From an uncultured Lachnospiraceae bacterium (GTDB lineage Bacteria; Bacillota; Clostridia; Lachnospirales; Lachnospiraceae), in NCBI GenBank assembly GCA_902797565.1, contig CADBTO010000389.1, positions 1 through 16,427 on the forward strand: a DNA stretch of 16,427 nt, given 5' to 3'. Below are positions 14,814 to 16,427 of this stretch, piece after piece; within the stretch, counting starts at the first letter, position 1, and each line of letters opens with the position of its first letter. Below the pieces are notes generated by a model, which saw only the letters and a list, made by a program, of their open reading frames with translations, had not been told where the DNA came from and searched no databases. Both the position numbers and the translations under genes were made by a program.

Positions 14814-16295
14814 TCACTTTTTCTTTACAATCTTGTACTTGAGCGTCTTGCTGGCATTCATTGCGTAGTCACCCTTGAAGGTTACTTTCACTTTGTATGT
14901 CCCGACCTTCTTCCGCCCGCTGGGCAGCTGGACATTGTAAAACGCTGCAGACAGCGAAGCACCGTTTTCCAGCTTCACCTTCACGCTCGGTGTCTGGACT
15001 TTTCCGTTATACTTAAAGCTTGTTTTTGAAAGCTTCACAGAAGTTACATAGTGGTCCATGTCATCGAGGCTCGCCTGCTTCCCATAACCGCCGTATACTT
15101 CCACCCCGCCGCGGAGCTTGTATGCGCGGACACGCAGATACAGTTTCTTCTGGCGGTTTACGTTGATCGTGATGGATGTTTTCCCGGTGCCAAAACGCGC
15201 AATGGTTGGATCGGAAAAATCCTGCTGGTAGGAATACAGGATTTCATAACCGCTTGCCGAAGCAACAGGGTTTATATCCACGGTTACATCTTTCAGAATG
15301 GCACCTTTGCCCACTTTGATGCTTTTGATCTGCGTTTCATCAACATAATAAGTCGCAGCAACCGGATTCACGTGCTCCTGTGTCTTATTTACATGGTACA
15401 TCGTCCAAGGCTCTTCATCATAGCCGGTCGCATCGGTCGGCACATAGATCTGTACGCTCGTGATCCGCGTGGATGCGATCAGATAGCTGCCATAGGTTGG
15501 CGCTGTTGGAGAGAGGATCGTCAGGCTGGAAATCTTCTGTGCCCCGTCAAACACTTCGTTTCCTACCGCAAGGTTCTGTCCCAGCGTAATCCGGTTCAGA
15601 TTTTCCGTTCCGGCAAACGCATGCTCCCCGATGACGCAGTTATTTCCTATAGTAAGAGTATTCAGCTGCTTGCATCCGGAAAACGCACGTTTGCCCACCA
15701 CGGTATTATCCTTGATCTCCAGAGTCTGCGGCGTCGTTCCCGCAAACGCTTCGTCCCACAGGGTTGCGGAACCGCCAATATTCACGGAGGTCATCCGGTC
15801 GCAGGATGCGAAGGCACTCCGCCCTACTTCTGCGCTGCCGGCAATCGCTGCAGATGCGATGGAATCACAGTCATAGAGCGCCCGTTCACCGATTTCGCTC
15901 AGCCCCTGCAGCGGGATTGTCACCATTCTGTCGCAGTTTTCGAAAGCACTGGTTCCGATCCGCTTGATGGAATCTGTCAGGTTCACGGTTGAAACAATGC
16001 TGTCCGCAAACGCATAGTCCCCCACAGAAAGAATGCCCGGATCAAATTCCACCGTAACAAACTTGAGGCTGCTCCAGGGAGCCTGCCCTTTGCTGTAATT
16101 ATACATATCCCCGGTTCCACGGATGTGGAGCGTGGTTCCGGAGAAATCCCAGGTCATCGTCGTCCCGCAGGTACCGGATGTATCTGCTGCTTCAGCCTTC
16201 CCGCCAGGAGCGGCCAAAAGCGCAGCAAATGCAAACAGTCCAAACGCAGCTCCCGCCACGGTCTTTCGAATGATCTTCCGTACCTCTTTTCTCAT
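14814..16295 (-). CDS. Secreted BspA-like leucine-rich-repeat protein
   Basis: The protein is 493 aa. A basic N-terminus and hydrophobic core lead to a likely signal-peptidase site after AEA (about residue 36), so it should be exported. Residues about 38-75 (SGTCGTTMTWDFSGTTLHIRGTG) are the usual opening of BspA-type proteins. About six LRR_5 repeats follow (88-262), recognisable as SAFENCDRM, SAFASCDRM, AFSGCKQL and HAFAGTENL. A fibronectin-III-like stretch (about 325-405, LYLRVRAYK) and a C-terminal Ig-like domain (about 416-490, KTSFKYNGKVQTPSV) complete it. No LPXTG or S-layer motif is seen, so how it is held at the surface is unclear. Relatives bind host or microbial surfaces; that is family knowledge only. 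ATG 16295 has AGGAGG four bases upstream; ATG 16316 has no ribosome site. Confidence 0.9.
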   Translation of the reverse strand: MRKEVRKIIRKTVAGAAFGLFAFAALLAAPGGKAEAADTSGTCGTTMTWDFSGTTLHIRGTGDMYNYSKGQAPWSSLKFVTVEFDPGILSVGDYAFADSIVSTVNLTDSIKRIGTSAFENCDRMVTIPLQGLSEIGERALYDCDSIASAAIAGSAEVGRSAFASCDRMTSVNIGGSATLWDEAFAGTTPQTLEIKDNTVVGKRAFSGCKQLNTLTIGNNCVIGEHAFAGTENLNRITLGQNLAVGNEVFDGAQKISSLTILSPTAPTYGSYLIASTRITSVQIYVPTDATGYDEEPWTMYHVNKTQEHVNPVAATYYVDETQIKSIKVGKGAILKDVTVDINPVASASGYEILYSYQQDFSDPTIARFGTGKTSITINVNRQKKLYLRVRAYKLRGGVEVYGGYGKQASLDDMDHYVTSVKLSKTSFKYNGKVQTPSVKVKLENGASLSAAFYNVQLPSGRKKVGTYKVKVTFKGDYAMNASKTLKYKIVKKK

Positions 16296-16380
16296 AATAC
16301 CTCCTGCCCTACCCATTTTTCATAATCCACTTCGTCAGCTTGCCTTGCATACAAACACCGCATTACAAGCAATCTGTTTC

Positions 16381-16409
16381 ATTATATACACATTTTTGAA
16401 AAAATGCAA
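16381..16409 (-). promoter_or_regulatory. Promoter of the LRR protein / degV transcript
   Basis: On the minus strand -35 TTGCAT (16404-16409) and a perfect -10 TATAAT (16381-16386) are 17 bp apart. The predicted start near 16374 gives a leader of about 80 bases. The remaining upstream bases to the window end are AT-rich with no gene. Confidence 0.78.
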
Positions 16410-16427
16410 GCAGATTTTATCGTTTGC

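Noticed and set aside
16338..16370. Stem GCTTG/CAAGC in the LRR gene leader
   Set aside because: Only five base pairs with a long unpaired interior; not enough to call a regulatory structure.

Overview
The window looks like a chromosomal segment of a Bacillota bacterium, most likely a Clostridia/Lachnospiraceae-type gut organism. This rests on several features: strong AGGAGG-type ribosome binding sites, sigma-A style promoters in AT-rich intergenic DNA, moderately GC-rich coding DNA, a BspA-type leucine-rich-repeat secreted protein, a DegV protein, a SEC-C protein beside threonyl-tRNA synthetase, and a bacterial hexameric-type glutamate dehydrogenase. I found no phage, transposon, CRISPR, rRNA or tRNA. 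Nearly everything is transcribed on the minus strand, so genes are read from high to low coordinates. The one exception is a small membrane-protein gene on the plus strand at 12007-12315.

Layout in transcription order on the minus strand. (1) 16409-12571: a promoter drives a secreted BspA-like LRR protein, then degV nine bases later, then purA (adenylosuccinate synthetase). (2) 12316-12570: a gene-free stretch holding a 12-bp palindrome, GC-rich hairpins, a long terminator-like stem-loop and an 11-bp tandem repeat that runs into the purA stop codon. (3) 12007-12315 (+): a two-TM protein of 102 aa with a Gly/Thr/Asn-rich tail. Its promoter is divergent from, and overlaps at the -35 with, the promoter of block 4. 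(4) 11955-6079: SEC-C protein, thrS, a membrane-anchored CapA-family metallophosphatase and gpmI, tightly packed with overlap or short gaps. (5) 5996-2177: purC, purF, purB, a de novo purine cluster that may continue from block 4 past a GC-rich hairpin. (6) 1956-604: gdhA with its own strong promoter flanked by two 18-bp palindromes. (7) 486-1: an OmpR-family response regulator whose C-terminus runs off the window.

Functionally the window is mostly housekeeping. PurF starts purine synthesis, PurC and PurB act in the middle of the pathway, and PurA and PurB make AMP from IMP. GdhA fixes ammonia into glutamate, GpmI is glycolytic and ThrS charges tRNA-Thr. The envelope-facing or less understood genes are the LRR protein, the CapA-like protein, the two-TM protein, the SEC-C protein and DegV.

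I do not see a clear new biological system. The most interesting signals are regulatory: back-to-back promoters sharing a -35 site, paired 6-6-6 palindromes around the gdhA promoter, a promoter apparently threaded through the gdhA terminator, and the 11-bp repeats at the purA 3' end.
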